Assembly: GCF_013315265.1 (NCBI RefSeq) | Contig: NZ_JABUFE010000001.1 | Coordinates: 124,001-188,000, forward strand | Reading direction: 5' to 3' | From: Parasulfitobacter algicola | GTDB lineage: Bacteria > Pseudomonadota > Alphaproteobacteria > Rhodobacterales > Rhodobacteraceae | DNA length: 64,000 bases | Part shown: piece after piece, positions 19,001 through 28,123 of the stretch | Numbering within the stretch: position 1 is the first letter of the stretch | How the letters are laid out: each line of letters begins with the position of its first letter | Translations under genes and position numbers: made by a program | Notes under the pieces: generated by a model | Told to the model about the DNA's origin: nothing | The model's database searches: none | The model's input: only the letters and a program-made list of their open reading frames with translations

Positions 19001-19756
19001 TTAGTTGACAGTTGGCAAGACTTTTGCAAATCGGGCTTCTTGTGCGATCAGCACAGCTTGGGTACGGCTTTGCACACCCAGCTTGCGCATAATGGCTGTC
19101 ACATGGGCCTTTACGGTCGTTTCTGCAATCGACAGATCGTACGCAATTTGCTTGTTCAGCTTGCCTTCACAAATCAACTGCAAGATACGCGCCTGCTGTG
19201 CCGTCAGGGATGATAAACGCGCCAGCGCATCCTCGGGACCGGTTGACGGATCTTCGTTGTTTGTAACCTCAACATACCCGTCTGGCGTGAAAACGCGCCC
19301 TTCGGACAGATGCGAAAAGGCATCCCGGAACACGTCGCGCTGACTGTGCTTTGGCACAAAGCCAGACGCCCCTGCACGCAAGCTGTGAGAAATCATCCGA
19401 TTGTCCGCCATGGATGACACAACAACCACAGGCACTTTGGGCGCCACGGATTTCAGTCGGATCAACCCGTCAAGCCCGGTGACATCCGGCAGGTTAAGAT
19501 CCAGAATAATAACATCAGGTTTGCTGGAATGAGTTATGATATCCAACGCATTTTCCAGCCTGTCCGTTGTCGTGACATCTTCGATATCTGACACCAGTTT
19601 CAATGTCAGCGCCAAAGCATCGCAAAACAAAGGGTGATCGTCGACGACCAGCGCCTTTTTAAAAGTTAGTGTTTCGATATCATCAGCGCGCAGCGCCATT
19701 CGCAGTGTCCTTTTGACTGTCTTACTTGTCTTAACCGCAAGTGAAACGTTCGTCAC
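19001..19756 (-). CDS. LuxR/NarL-type response regulator
   Basis: The protein has 251 residues, with a receiver domain (residues ~33-150: acidic pocket 'VVDDHPLFCDAL', phospho-acceptor Asp in 'VIILDLNLPDVTG', conserved Lys in 'GFVPKHSQRD') and a C-terminal LuxR-type helix-turn-helix ('LTAQQARILQLICEGKLNKQ', 'ETTVKAHVTAIMRKLG'). The ~30-residue N-terminal extension is basic; an internal ATG (MALRADDIE, residue 22) is a possible alternative start. It leads the operon that also encodes the FIST protein and hybrid kinase and is probably the output of that pathway. Confidence 0.9.
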   Translation of the reverse strand: MTNVSLAVKTSKTVKRTLRMALRADDIETLTFKKALVVDDHPLFCDALALTLKLVSDIEDVTTTDRLENALDIITHSSKPDVIILDLNLPDVTGLDGLIRLKSVAPKVPVVVVSSMADNRMISHSLRAGASGFVPKHSQRDVFRDAFSHLSEGRVFTPDGYVEVTNNEDPSTGPEDALARLSSLTAQQARILQLICEGKLNKQIAYDLSIAETTVKAHVTAIMRKLGVQSRTQAVLIAQEARFAKVLPTVN

Positions 19757-20049
19757 TTGCCAAAAGGTCTAAGCCTGCCAATATACGCCCATGGTTGTAT
19801 CGCTTTGTTAAAAACAGACCCGACTACAAGTCTGAAACGCTATATTGAAAAATAACAGCCGCAAGATCTGAACAAAGTGGTTGCCCCTGATCTGACGATG
19901 TGCTCGTTTAGATAATGCGCAAATCTGAAGGGGAGGTCAGCTGCCATGCTTTGTTCAGACCAACAGGGCTGTCTGCATTTGGACACCCCCAAGACCAATA
20001 AACTTGGCAGCACACTTTTGCGGATCAGATCCGGACAAGGAATATCTGA
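19757..20049. promoter_or_regulatory. Divergent promoter region between the signalling operon and glpS
   Basis: This 293-bp non-coding region separates two divergent operons and must contain both promoters. A potential small inverted repeat, CAGAC-CCGACTACAA-GTCTG (19816-19835), could bind a regulator. I cannot assign -35/-10 elements with confidence. Confidence 0.35.
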
Positions 20050-21138
20050 ATGAGCTTGATCCTGGAGGGTGTCTCTAAAATCGTGGGATCCAACACCCAT
20101 ATCCATACCACCGACCTGACATTGGAAAAGGGCACGATGAATGTGCTGTTGGGGCCGACACTGTCAGGCAAAACATCCCTGATGCGTCTGATGGCGGGGC
20201 TTGATAAACCGACCGCAGGCCGTGTGCATTGGGATGGTCGCGATGTAACAGGTATGCGCGTTCAGGACCGCAAGGTTGCGATGGTCTATCAGCAGTTCAT
20301 CAACTATCCATCGATGACGGTTTATGACAATATCGCATCGCCCCTACGACTGATGGGAAAATCTGCAAGCCAGATCAAGGAAGAGGTCCACAAGGCCGCT
20401 GACCTAATGCAGCTGACACCGCTTTTACAGCGCAAGCCGCTTGAACTATCCGGCGGCCAGCAACAACGCTGTGCCCTGGCCCGTGCGTTGGTTAAGAATG
20501 CAGGACTGGTCCTGCTGGATGAACCGTTGGCCAATCTGGATTATAAACTGCGCGAAGAACTGCGCGAGGAAATTCCAAAACTGTTCGAAGCCTCTGGCGC
20601 GGTGTTTGTTTATGCCACGACCGAACCCGAAGAAGCGCTGCTGTTGGGTGGCAACACCGCCACCCTTTGGGAAGGCCGGATCACACAGTTTGGCCCAACC
20701 CCATCGGTGTACCGCACGCCGGTTGATGCCACGACGGCCCGCGTCTTTTCCGACCCGCCGATGAATTTTCTGAACATCACGAAAGCCAACAACCGTTTAT
20801 CTTTTGGCGACGCACAAAGTGCTGAAGCCAAAGGCAGTCTGGCCCAATTGGCCGATGGCACCTATATGGCCGGGTTCCGGCCCAACCATCTTGAACTGCA
20901 CGCACATACCGCCGATGCCATGGAATTTCAGACCCAGCTTAGCGTGACCGAAATCACTGGATCGGAAACCTTTGTGCACCTGGATCACCACGGCGACCGG
21001 TGGGTTGGGTTGGTGCACGGTGTGCAAATGCTGACCGCAGGGCAGGCACTGAACGTTTATCTGGACCCGTCGCACGTTTATATTTTCGCCCAGGACGGCA
21101 CGCTTGTGTCACCTGCAGCTTATGCAAAGGCGGCCTGA
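20050..21138 (+). CDS. glpS: Glycerol ABC transporter ATP-binding protein (H-loop His missing)
   Basis: A MalK-type ABC ATPase of 362 residues with a C-terminal TOBE-like region (about 240-355). Walker A is GPTLSGKTS, the signature LSGGQQQRCALARAL is intact and Walker B is LVLLDEPLANLD. The H-loop position reads 'VYATTEPEEAL' where active MalK homologues have 'THDQ', so the switch histidine is absent. Gene order ATPase-ATPase-permease-permease-small membrane protein-binding protein matches the glycerol transporter GlpSTPQUV described in Rhizobium. The partner GlpT has the opposite defect. Confidence 0.88.
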   Translation: MSLILEGVSKIVGSNTHIHTTDLTLEKGTMNVLLGPTLSGKTSLMRLMAGLDKPTAGRVHWDGRDVTGMRVQDRKVAMVYQQFINYPSMTVYDNIASPLRLMGKSASQIKEEVHKAADLMQLTPLLQRKPLELSGGQQQRCALARALVKNAGLVLLDEPLANLDYKLREELREEIPKLFEASGAVFVYATTEPEEALLLGGNTATLWEGRITQFGPTPSVYRTPVDATTARVFSDPPMNFLNITKANNRLSFGDAQSAEAKGSLAQLADGTYMAGFRPNHLELHAHTADAMEFQTQLSVTEITGSETFVHLDHHGDRWVGLVHGVQMLTAGQALNVYLDPSHVYIFAQDGTLVSPAAYAKAA

Positions 21139-21141
21139 CCC

Positions 21142-22227
21142 ATGGCAAAGATCACGCTTGAAAATCTGGCCCATTCTTATCTGGATAACCCCAAAAACGA
21201 TGATGACTGGGCGTTGAAAGAAATGAACCACGTCTGGAATGACGGCGAGGCCTATGCACTACTTGGATCATCAGGGTGCGGGAAATCAACGCTTTTGAAT
21301 ATCATATCGGGCCTTGTCGAACCCAGCCAAGGCCGCATTTTGTTTGATGATTTCGATGTAACACAAGCTGCCACAACGCAACGCAACATCGCGCAGGTTT
21401 TCCAGTTTCCGGTCGTCTATGACACTATGACAGTGCGGAACAACTTGGCATTTCCACTAATGAACCGTGGCGCTGACATCAAATATATCAACGAACGGGT
21501 CAGAAAAATCGCTGAAATGATCGGGATGAAGGAGCAGCTTCAGCGCAAGGCGCGCGGCCTGACGGCGGACGCCAAACAAAAGATCAGCTTGGGCCGCGGC
21601 ATGGTCCGCGAAGACGTCAACGCGATCTTGTTTGATGAACCCCTGACCGTGATCGACCCGCATATGAAATGGGAACTGCGCACACAGCTGAAATCGCTGC
21701 ACAATGAATTCGGTCATACGATGATCTATGTGACGCATGACCAGACCGAAGCGCTGACATTTGCCGATAAAGTCGTCGTTATGTACGATGGTCGTGTCGT
21801 TCAAATGGGCACCCCGCAGGAATTGTTCGAACGCCCCGCGCATACGTTCGTGGGCTATTTCATCGGATCGCCTGGCATGAATGTGCTGGACGCCGATATT
21901 CAGGGTGGTCAGGCCAATGTTGCAGGCACCCCGGTTGATCTGGGTGCGCATTACACACCGCAGGGTCATAAAATTCAGATCGGCGTTCGACCTGAATTTG
22001 TAAGGCTTTCGACAGACGGCGGAATCCCTGCCACCGTCCAACGGGTCGAAGATGTGGGGCGCCATAAGATCGTGCGACTCGATGTGGCTGGCACCGAAGT
22101 AAACGCGATCGTGGGCGAAGACCAAAGCATCGCCACCGATACAAACGCCGTTCAGTTCGACGTGGCTGGCATCAATATCTATGCCGATGATTGGCGCGTG
22201 ACCCCGACCCAAGGAGCAGCCCCATGA
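21142..22227 (+). CDS. glpT: Glycerol ABC transporter ATP-binding protein (degenerate signature motif)
   Basis: A MalK-type ATPase of 361 residues. Walker A GSSGCGKST, Q-loop 'VFQFPVVYDTMTV', Walker B 'AILFDEPLTVIDP' and H-loop 'VTHDQTEAL' are all intact. The signature region reads 'RGLTADAKQKISLGRGM', so LSGGQ is lost. With GlpS (intact signature, no H-loop His) it would form one canonical and one degenerate ATP site. It starts 4 bp after glpS and its stop overlaps the glpP start by 4 bp. Confidence 0.88.
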   Translation: MAKITLENLAHSYLDNPKNDDDWALKEMNHVWNDGEAYALLGSSGCGKSTLLNIISGLVEPSQGRILFDDFDVTQAATTQRNIAQVFQFPVVYDTMTVRNNLAFPLMNRGADIKYINERVRKIAEMIGMKEQLQRKARGLTADAKQKISLGRGMVREDVNAILFDEPLTVIDPHMKWELRTQLKSLHNEFGHTMIYVTHDQTEALTFADKVVVMYDGRVVQMGTPQELFERPAHTFVGYFIGSPGMNVLDADIQGGQANVAGTPVDLGAHYTPQGHKIQIGVRPEFVRLSTDGGIPATVQRVEDVGRHKIVRLDVAGTEVNAIVGEDQSIATDTNAVQFDVAGINIYADDWRVTPTQGAAP

Positions 22228-23096
22228 ACAAAACCGTCAATCACAAGGCCTGGTTTCTGGTTCTACCCGTTCTGATCCTTGTCGCCTTTTCCGCCGTGAT
22301 CCCGCTGATGACTGTGGTTAATTATTCGGTGCAGGACACATTCGGCAATAACCAGTTTTTCTGGGCTGGCCTTGAATGGTTCGAAGAACTTTTAAACAGC
22401 GACCGCATGTGGGGTGCCCTTGGTCGCCAACTGGCGTTTTCGGCAATTATACTGGCGATCCAGATCCCACTGGGCGTTTTCATTGCGCTGAACATGCCAA
22501 AAGGTGGGTTTTGGGCATCGTTCTGCCTTGTCGTGATGTCGCTGCCTTTGCTGATCCCATGGAATGTGGTCGGCACCATCTGGCAAATTTTCGGACGCGT
22601 AGATATCGGTCTTTTGGGCCATACGCTGGATTGGATGGGCGTGTCCTATAACTATACCCAAAACCCGGTGGCCGCATGGATCACTGTGATTGTGATGGAT
22701 GTCTGGCATTGGACATCGCTTGTGGCGCTTTTGGCCTATGCCGGGCTGCAATCTATCCCACAGGCCTATTATCAGGCCGCGAAAATCGATCAGGCCAGCC
22801 GGTTCAGCGTGTTTTGGTATATTGAATTGCCCAAAATGTCCGGCGTTCTGATGATCGCCATCCTGCTGCGGTTCATGGACAGTTTCATGATCTATACCGA
22901 ACCCTTTGTCGTCACAGGTGGCGGACCGGGCAGCACCACGACGTTCTTGTCGATCGATCTGGTCAAAATGGCGCTTGGTCAATTCGATCTGGGTCAAGCA
23001 GCGGCCTATTCGCTGATGTATTTTCTGGTGATCTTGTTGATTTCATGGGTATTTTACACTGTGATGACCAATTTGGACAAACGGGACGGGGTATAG
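22224..23096 (+). CDS. glpP: Glycerol ABC transporter permease
   Basis: A sugar-type (MalF/UgpA) permease of 290 residues with six membrane helices and the EAA loop 'SIPQAYYQAAKIDQASRFSV' near residue 183. I choose ATG 22224, preceded by AAGGAG, which overlaps the glpT stop. An earlier in-frame start at 22191 lies within glpT. Forms the membrane heterodimer with GlpQ. Confidence 0.9.
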   Translation: MNKTVNHKAWFLVLPVLILVAFSAVIPLMTVVNYSVQDTFGNNQFFWAGLEWFEELLNSDRMWGALGRQLAFSAIILAIQIPLGVFIALNMPKGGFWASFCLVVMSLPLLIPWNVVGTIWQIFGRVDIGLLGHTLDWMGVSYNYTQNPVAAWITVIVMDVWHWTSLVALLAYAGLQSIPQAYYQAAKIDQASRFSVFWYIELPKMSGVLMIAILLRFMDSFMIYTEPFVVTGGGPGSTTTFLSIDLVKMALGQFDLGQAAAYSLMYFLVILLISWVFYTVMTNLDKRDGV

Positions 23097-23099
23097 AAC

Positions 23100-23921
23100 A
23101 TGGCCAAATCTCGCAAATCCCGCTTTAACGGATCAACAGTCGTCATGGCCCTGTATCTGCTGTTTCTGATGCTGCCAATCTATTGGCTGCTGAACATGAG
23201 TCTGAAGACAAACGCCGAAATCCTTGGCAGTTTTTCGCTTTGGCCGCGTGATCTGACATTGGCGAATTATATCAAGATCCTGACCGACCCAAGCTGGTAC
23301 TGGGGTTACATCAATTCGCTGATCTACGTCGTGATCAACACCGTCATCAGCCTGGCCGTTGCACTGCCCGCAGCCTATGCGTTCAGCCGCTACAACTTTA
23401 TGGGCGACAAGCATCTGTTCTTTTGGCTGTTGACCAATCGCATGGCCCCGCCTGCCGTTTTCGCACTGCCATTCTTCCAGCTGTATTCATCCGTGGGCCT
23501 GTTTGACACCCACATCGCCGTGGCGTTGGCACACTGTCTGTTCAACGTCCCGCTGGCCGTCTGGATCCTAGAAGGCTTTATGCGCGGCGTCCCAAAAGAG
23601 ATCGACGAGACAGCCTATATCGACGGCTATTCGTTTCCGCATTTCTTCATCCGCATCTTCACCCCCCTGATCGCCAGCGGCATCGGCGTGGCGGCATTCT
23701 TTTGCTTTATGTTTTCATGGGTGGAATTGCTGCTAAGCCGCACCCTGACATCGGTCGATGCCAAACCCATCGCCGCCACAATGACCCGTACCGTTTCGGC
23801 CTCGGGCCTTGACTGGGGCGTTCTGGCCGCCGCTGGAATGCTGACCATCGTCCCAGGGGCCTTGGTGATTTACTTTGTGCGGAATTATATCGCCAAGGGC
23901 TTTGCCCTTGGTCGAGTATAG
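23100..23921 (+). CDS. glpQ: Glycerol ABC transporter permease
   Basis: A MalG/UgpE-type permease of 273 residues with six membrane helices. The N-terminus 'LYLLFLMLPIYWLLNMSLKT' and the EAA loop 'GVPKEIDETAYIDGYSFPHF' (near residue 164) are typical. It starts 3 bp after glpP. Not to be confused with the periplasmic phosphodiesterase also called GlpQ in enterobacteria; the symbol here follows the Rhizobium glpSTPQUV naming. Confidence 0.9.
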   Translation: MAKSRKSRFNGSTVVMALYLLFLMLPIYWLLNMSLKTNAEILGSFSLWPRDLTLANYIKILTDPSWYWGYINSLIYVVINTVISLAVALPAAYAFSRYNFMGDKHLFFWLLTNRMAPPAVFALPFFQLYSSVGLFDTHIAVALAHCLFNVPLAVWILEGFMRGVPKEIDETAYIDGYSFPHFFIRIFTPLIASGIGVAAFFCFMFSWVELLLSRTLTSVDAKPIAATMTRTVSASGLDWGVLAAAGMLTIVPGALVIYFVRNYIAKGFALGRV

Positions 23922-23932
23922 GAGGGATTAAT

Positions 23933-24205
23933 ATGGAATGGATGGCATGGACCTGGCCCACCGCAATTTTCTTCGTTGTGATTGCGAGCCTTTTAATCAC
24001 CTTCACGATCCTTGCAATCAAATTCCCCGAAACACCCCGCGTCGGTATTCTGCAAATCGAAACAACACGCGGTGATCGGTTGTTTATTACGCTTTTGGGG
24101 TCGGCCTTTATCAATCTGGCCTGGCTTGGCCTGACCGACATCACACAATGGGCGGCCCTTGGTCTGTGCCTGATCTATGCAGTCGCGGTTTTCCGTTGGG
24201 TCTAA
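23933..24205 (+). CDS. glpU: Small membrane subunit of the glycerol transporter (DUF2160)
   Basis: A protein of 90 residues with two or three membrane segments and a Trp-rich N-terminus (MEWMAWTWPTAIFFVVIAS). It contains 'RVGILQIETTRGDRLFITLL' in the loop, which is the DUF2160 signature. DUF2160 proteins occur almost only in this transporter cluster; the exact role is not known. A stem-loop at 24221-24240 separates it from glpV. Confidence 0.85.
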   Translation: MEWMAWTWPTAIFFVVIASLLITFTILAIKFPETPRVGILQIETTRGDRLFITLLGSAFINLAWLGLTDITQWAALGLCLIYAVAVFRWV

Positions 24206-24220
24206 CGCATACTCTTGCCA

Positions 24221-24240
24221 AGGGCGAAAATATGCGCCCT
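24221..24240 (+). promoter_or_regulatory. Stem-loop between glpU and glpV
   Basis: AGGGCG and CGCCCT (6-bp stem) enclose an 8-nt loop in the 76-bp gap before glpV. There is no T tract, so it is more likely an mRNA processing or stabilising element that lets the binding protein be made in excess than a terminator. Confidence 0.5.
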
Positions 24241-24281
24241 GATGCATACTAAGTGGTTCTATAATAAATGGGAGGAACATA

Positions 24282-26003
24282 ATGAACCTGACACTTAAAT
24301 CCACAACGGCCCTGGGGCTGACGCTTGGCCTGCTTGCAGGCCCCGCGTTCGCCGATATGGACGCCGCCCGTGCGTTTCTGGACGCCAATGTTGAACGATC
24401 CACCCTGTCGCGTGCCGATCAGGAAGCTGAAATGCAGTGGTTCGTTGACGCCGCCGCGCCCTTTGACGGGATGGAAATCAACGTTGTATCCGAAACCATC
24501 ACAACCCACGAATACGAAGCCAACGTTCTGGCCCCCGCTTTTGAGGCCATCACAGGCATCAAGGTCAATCATGACCTGATCGGCGAAGGCGACGTGGTGG
24601 AAAAGCTGCAAACGCAAATGCAATCGGGCGAAAATATCTATGACGCCTATGTCAACGACAGCGATCTGATCGGGACACATTGGCGTTACCAGCAAGTGCG
24701 CAACCTGACCGATTGGATGGCTGGCGAAGGTGCATCTGTCACCAGCCCGACACTTAATCTGGATGACTTTATCGGCCTGCAGTTCACAACCGGACCCGAT
24801 GACAAGCTGTATCAGATGCCAACGCAGCAGTTCGCGAACCTATATTGGTTCCGCTATGACTGGTTCACCGATGAAAAGAACATGGCCGATTTCGAAGCTG
24901 AATACGGCTATCCACTGGGTGTTCCGGTCAACTGGTCCGCTTATGAAGACATCGCCGCGTTCTTCACCGGGCGCGACCTAAGCCACATGGGCGTTGATGG
25001 CGAAGTCTTCGGCCACATGGATTACGGCAAGAAAGATCCATCGCTTGGCTGGCGTTTCACCGATGCGTGGATGTCGATGGCTGGTATGGGATCAGTCGGT
25101 GAACCCAACGGTCTGCCTGTTGACGAATGGGGCATCCGCGTGAATGAAAATTCACAACCAGTGGGATCCTGCGTTGCCCGTGGTGGTGCCACCAACAGCC
25201 CTGCCGCCGTCTATGCGATCGAAAAATATGTGGATTGGCTGCAAAACTATGCCCCCCCCGCAGCGGCCGGTATGACGTTCTCGGAATCCGGTCCGATCCC
25301 AGCACAGGGCAGCATTGCACAGCAGATGTTCTGGTACACCGCCTTTACCGCCGACATGGTTGGCGACGGTGCCTCTGCCGTGTTGAATGACGACGGATCA
25401 CCGCGCTGGCGTATGGCCCCAAGTCCGCATGGCGTATATTGGGAAGACGGCATGAAAGTCGGCTATCAGGATGCTGGATCCTGGACGCTGATGCAGTCAA
25501 CACCTGTGGATCGCGCGCAAGCTGCGTGGCTTTACGCGCAGTTTGTGACCTCGCAAACCGTGGATGTCGAAAAATCCCACGCGGGTCTGACGTTCATTCG
25601 GGAAAGCACGATCAACCACGACAGCTTTACCGAACGCGCGCCAAATCTGGGTGGGTTGATTGAATTCTATCGCTCGCCTGCGCGCGTTCAGTGGTCACCC
25701 ACTGGAACTAACGTGCCGGATTATCCAAAGCTGGCGCAGCTGTGGTGGCAAAATATCGGTGATGCGTCATCGGGTGCCAAAACAGCCCAAGCGGCATTGG
25801 ACAGCCTGTGCGAAGAACAGGAACGCGTCTTGATCCGTCTGGAACGTGCCGGTGTTCAGGGCGACCTGGGTCCCGTCATGAACGAAGAGCGTGACGCCGA
25901 ATACTGGCTGAACCAACCCGGTTCGCCCAAAGCGGCCCTGGAAAGCACCGATGAAGAGCCGATGACAGTCAGCTATGATGAGCTGATCCAGTCCTGGCAA
26001 TAA
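24282..26003 (+). CDS. glpV: Glycerol ABC transporter substrate-binding protein
   Basis: A periplasmic protein of 573 residues with a signal peptide ending 'LLAGPAFA-DMDAARAFLDA' near residue 25 and a type 2 extracellular solute-binding fold ('INVVSETITTHEYEANVLAP', 'GEGDVVEKLQTQMQSGENIY'). It is longer than typical sugar-binding proteins (about 430 residues), as expected for the glycerol-binding GlpV. A clear GGGAGG ribosome-binding site precedes it. Last gene of the operon, followed by a strong hairpin. Confidence 0.9.
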   Translation: MNLTLKSTTALGLTLGLLAGPAFADMDAARAFLDANVERSTLSRADQEAEMQWFVDAAAPFDGMEINVVSETITTHEYEANVLAPAFEAITGIKVNHDLIGEGDVVEKLQTQMQSGENIYDAYVNDSDLIGTHWRYQQVRNLTDWMAGEGASVTSPTLNLDDFIGLQFTTGPDDKLYQMPTQQFANLYWFRYDWFTDEKNMADFEAEYGYPLGVPVNWSAYEDIAAFFTGRDLSHMGVDGEVFGHMDYGKKDPSLGWRFTDAWMSMAGMGSVGEPNGLPVDEWGIRVNENSQPVGSCVARGGATNSPAAVYAIEKYVDWLQNYAPPAAAGMTFSESGPIPAQGSIAQQMFWYTAFTADMVGDGASAVLNDDGSPRWRMAPSPHGVYWEDGMKVGYQDAGSWTLMQSTPVDRAQAAWLYAQFVTSQTVDVEKSHAGLTFIRESTINHDSFTERAPNLGGLIEFYRSPARVQWSPTGTNVPDYPKLAQLWWQNIGDASSGAKTAQAALDSLCEEQERVLIRLERAGVQGDLGPVMNEERDAEYWLNQPGSPKAALESTDEEPMTVSYDELIQSWQ

Positions 26004-26011
26004 AAGATACA

Positions 26012-26036
26012 GGTCAGGGCGGTTATCGCCCTGACC
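26012..26036 (+). terminator. Hairpin after the glycerol transporter operon
   Basis: A perfect 10-bp stem (GGTCAGGGCG / CGCCCTGACC) with the 5-nt loop GTTAT lies 8 bp after the glpV stop. It lacks a T tract, so it may work as a 3'-end stabiliser with Rho-dependent termination. The rest of the region up to 26296 is AT-rich and contains nothing I can assign. Confidence 0.65.
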
Positions 26037-26296
26037 CATCCGCTTGGAAAACCCATGCAAATAGCACCGCAGTCAGAGTTCTTCAGATGAATTGACTGGT
26101 TAAGGTGGTCCAGAATTGCTTATCTTCAGCAATGGCGCGTATAACAGCTTTCGCAATAATCTGTTAAAACCATCGCCACATCTATTCTTTGCGTTTAAGT
26201 GATGATTTTGAATGTTATGAACAACATGACACAGCATCTGACCATGATTATAAAATCGGGATGGGTGCGCGTTGTGTTTGAAAAGAAAGAAGAACA

Positions 26297-27169
26297 ATGC
26301 GCTGTGTGCTTGCGATTTATCTTTGTGTGGCTCTGCTGGCGTCACCCGCTGCGGCACAAAACAATCAGACGCAAAGGCTGTTTGAATGTTCTTTGAATGA
26401 TGGGGCGAATAAAGTTGGCGTACACGTTGGTGACGATGAAATTACATATCGCTATGCCAATGCAGATGGCCTGATAGACCTGACCCTGAACGATACGGTT
26501 GCAACTGTGGAACATACGCTTGCGCTATGGGACGATGTCAATTTCACTGAAAGTGTAACGTTCTATAATGGCGCAACATCTTACGAAGTCTTTAGCGAAG
26601 CGGGCAGAAACAGACCTGTGGGTGATAAACATGTTCTTGATGGCGGCGCAGTCGATGGCGGTATTCTTGTCACCCAGCCAGATGGGACGCACACGGAAAT
26701 TGTGTGTGATCCAAACACGATTGAACCCCAAAATCCGTTGCACAGGCTGGCACGTTTGGCAGCACTGAAAAACGCAAACTACGACATGTATGCAGACTGT
26801 TCAGCAAGTGGAATAATAGCCAGCGCCTGTTCCCAAATCGTCTTGCAGAACTGCTATGATGCAACTGACCCTACAAATAATGAATTAGAATGCCTGACGG
26901 ATCACTACGACCGAACCCAAGCGCTGTTATCAAACACGTATGCGTCGGCCCTTGCTTTTGCCAATGAACGTGGTGAAGACACTGTTGCCCTAGAACGGGC
27001 GCAGGATGCCTGGAGCACAAGCCGCAACGCTGATTGCACGATTGCCGCCTGGACAATCTATAACCCCTTCGACAGTGAAAAAGGTGCGCTAATTTGCCTG
27101 GCTGACTATACGGCGAAACGTATCGATTTTCTGACCAGGTACACTATCGGTTTGGAATTTGACGGGTAA
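26297..27169 (+). CDS. Secreted LprI-like (DUF1311) protein
   Basis: The protein has 290 residues with a signal peptide (MRCVLAIYLCVALLASPAAA-QNN). Residues ~25-145 are a beta-rich domain of unknown family. The C-terminal ~110 residues have the spaced cysteines and the 'ALERAQDAWSTSRNADC' motif of the lysozyme-inhibitor LprI N-terminal domain (DUF1311). Eight cysteines in the mature part suggest disulfides and a periplasmic location. LprI-type proteins can inhibit lysozyme, but that is not proven for this branch. It stands alone in an accessory patch. Confidence 0.75.
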   Translation: MRCVLAIYLCVALLASPAAAQNNQTQRLFECSLNDGANKVGVHVGDDEITYRYANADGLIDLTLNDTVATVEHTLALWDDVNFTESVTFYNGATSYEVFSEAGRNRPVGDKHVLDGGAVDGGILVTQPDGTHTEIVCDPNTIEPQNPLHRLARLAALKNANYDMYADCSASGIIASACSQIVLQNCYDATDPTNNELECLTDHYDRTQALLSNTYASALAFANERGEDTVALERAQDAWSTSRNADCTIAAWTIYNPFDSEKGALICLADYTAKRIDFLTRYTIGLEFDG

Positions 27170-27232
27170 TCTGAAAATATCAGGCATCACTTATCGTTTA
27201 TCTAAAGCCGAATGTTGTTGCGTTGAATAATG

Positions 27233-27739
27233 CTATGCGGTCGTAGACCAGTGAAACGCAAAATACGCATCGTTGAATTCGGCAGCTAAAAACAGTTCAT
27301 CCCATTCGTCACAGATAACAGAGCTGCTGACGAAACCGTTTGGAATGATAAGGGCGCGCGCGATTGGCGATGGCGCGCCCTCAGCAATACGCTTTAAGCG
27401 TTCCGCAAACGTCTCTTCGGTCAAAGTTTGGGGGCTAAACCGGGTTAACGATGTGGCAAAATTTTCATAAGATTTCTCTAACCGGGCTCGCCCGCGTTTC
27501 CGGGCATTATTCAAGCCAAACAGCTCGTTCAATTCGACCACAAGATTCGCAGGCGCCATAGCCAAACACGCAGCCACAACAAATTGCGCATAACTATCGC
27601 CCGCTATTTTTTTCTGCCTGAACACATACCACCGTTGCTCTGAGCTATCTTCGGACGCATGCTCAAATATTTCGAACTGACCGGGTGACCTATGAAGCAC
27701 GGCCTTGATTGCATCGGAAATAACGATCTTAGAAAACAA
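27233..27739 (-). CDS. Hypothetical protein, 168 residues
   Basis: A soluble protein with no signal peptide, average composition, and a well-formed start (MFSKIVISDAIKAVLHRSPG). I do not recognise the family. The middle is basic ('NNARKRGRARLEKSYENF') and the end acidic and aromatic ('DEWDELFLAAEFNDAYFAFH'). It is convergent with the LprI-like gene and has a perfect inverted repeat upstream (27807-27831) that could be its operator. Probably a real gene because the frame is long in an AT-rich accessory region. Confidence 0.55.
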   Translation of the reverse strand: MFSKIVISDAIKAVLHRSPGQFEIFEHASEDSSEQRWYVFRQKKIAGDSYAQFVVAACLAMAPANLVVELNELFGLNNARKRGRARLEKSYENFATSLTRFSPQTLTEETFAERLKRIAEGAPSPIARALIIPNGFVSSSVICDEWDELFLAAEFNDAYFAFHWSTTA

Positions 27740-27806
27740 AATGAATGTCCCGATTATTTGACTTCAACTTTTGCAACTGATGACCATTAACAGCGCCTTT
27801 GCCCCA

Positions 27807-27831
27807 GTATCGCAAATAATATGTGCGATAC
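27807..27831. repeat. Perfect 8-bp inverted repeat
   Basis: GTATCGCA and TGCGATAC are separated by 9 nt (AATAATATG). It lies 68 bp upstream of the minus-strand gene starting at 27739, where an operator would be expected. It could also be the residue of an old terminator. Confidence 0.5.
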
Positions 27832-27924
27832 GGTTCTGGCAGTAAACCAAAAGATCAATACACATACAGCCCTGATCCATCCGTATGGCAAAGCTAATCC
27901 AAATCTTATTTATTTTCGAATTAC

Positions 27925-28035
27925 GAAACCGGCTTAAAAACCGCCCACAACGCGGGCATCCGCATCAAAGACGTCAAAACAGTTGAGGCAGATCTGGAAG
28001 ACGTATTCCTGTCACTAACGTCCTCGAATACGTGA
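27925..28035 (+). pseudogene. C-terminal remnant of an ABC-transporter ATPase
   Basis: Translation gives ETGLKTAHNAGIRIKDVKTV... ending EADLEDVFLSLTSSNT and a stop. This is the characteristic last ~35 residues of ABC-2-type export ATPases (consensus 'I.DV.T..PSLEDVFL.LT'). There is no start codon, no ATPase core and an in-frame stop just upstream. It is a decayed fragment left by a deletion or recombination. Confidence 0.7.
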
Positions 28036-28123
28036 AAATATGGTGGAATTATCTTTGATCTAATGACGGTATTGAGCCCTTTTTGCGCTTTGAAAAGGTA
28101 GCGGTGGAAGCTATTTGGGACGA

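Noticed and set aside
19840-20106. Minus-strand open frame of 88 codons between the response regulator and glpS
   Set aside because: It overlaps the glpS start region and both divergent promoters, and has no recognisable motif.
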